From Oscillibacter valericigenes (lineage in GTDB: Bacteria > Bacillota > Clostridia > Oscillospirales > Oscillospiraceae): a DNA stretch of 47,325 nt. The notes beneath the pieces were generated by a model. The model was not told where the DNA came from. It was given only the letters and a program-made list of their open reading frames with translations, and ran no database searches. Positions 47,304 through 47,325 of this stretch are shown here, piece by piece. The position numbers and the translations under genes are program-made. The stretch lies in NCBI RefSeq assembly GCF_021531315.1, contig NZ_JAFBIQ010000017.1, forward strand, positions 1 through 47,325, read 5' to 3'. Within the stretch, counting starts at the first letter, position 1, and each line of letters opens with the position of its first letter.

Positions 47304-47325
47304 CTGGGCGGTATGAAGCACACTA

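Noticed and set aside
1-47325. CRISPR arrays, rRNA genes and insertion-sequence transposases
   Set aside because: I saw no regularly spaced identical repeats with unique spacers, no rRNA sequence and no transposase motif in any frame.

Overview
The window looks like chromosomal DNA of an anaerobic, moderately GC-rich Firmicute of the gut type (Clostridia, probably Oscillospiraceae-like). The support is the strict-anaerobe redox genes (hybrid cluster protein, rubredoxins, flavodoxin), DUF3793 and DUF6110 proteins, strong AGGAGG ribosome binding sites, an S-layer homology protein, and mobile elements of clostridial type. This is inferred from gene content; no marker gene is present.

Layout. 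1-5.3 kb: a minus-strand ferredoxin-like / rubredoxin / hcp operon for nitrosative stress, facing a Crp/Fnr regulator across overlapping divergent promoters that share one palindrome, then a CPBP protease and a flavin reductase-rubredoxin fusion. 5.4-12.9 kb: a metal and redox block with flavodoxin, DUF3793, a methyltransferase, a ZIP transporter, DUF6110 with a deleted P-type ATPase remnant, a Fur/Zur-like repressor, a small Cys/His membrane protein, znuA-znuC-znuB and a lipoprotein. Three upstream regions here carry related GTTAGA-N4-TCTAAC palindromes. 13.0-15.5 kb: a graveyard of broken genes (EAL domain, an unknown frameshifted gene, pilin-operon remnants). 15.6-21.8 kb: housekeeping genes (two MATE pumps, cysteine desulfurase, mtaB, an HD nucleotidase).

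22.0-38.4 kb: a mobilizable element next to tRNA-Pro(GGG). It has a large serine recombinase, a MobA/MobL relaxase with an RSF1010-like oriT, ParM/ParR partition genes, an iteron-like array beside a P4-type helicase and a CHC2 primase-like protein, a DUF6076 protein, a sigma-like protein with a duplicated tail, and a cargo of TetR regulator, DUF1254 lipoprotein and alkylsulfatase. Its ends carry about 40-bp imperfect repeats in INVERTED orientation.

38.4-41.5 kb: a compact three-gene cassette with two degenerate tyrosine-recombinase-like proteins and a canonical -1 slippery heptamer near the end of its first gene. 41.5-45.5 kb: a second small integrative unit (xis, int, MazF-like toxin, frameshifted RecD2-like helicase, XRE regulator) whose xis leader can form an intrinsic terminator enclosed by a Shine-Dalgarno-sequestering helix. 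45.6-47.3 kb: a truncated S-layer protein, a Fic protein and a second, broken hcp 3' fragment. The two window ends share a 25-bp identical sequence in inverted orientation.

The best candidates for something undescribed are the recombinase-like cassette with its possible frameshift (38.5-41.5 kb), the xis attenuator (41.8-42.06 kb), the shared metal-type operator, the branched RNA before znuA, and the GGGT/ACCC hairpin family beside oriT.
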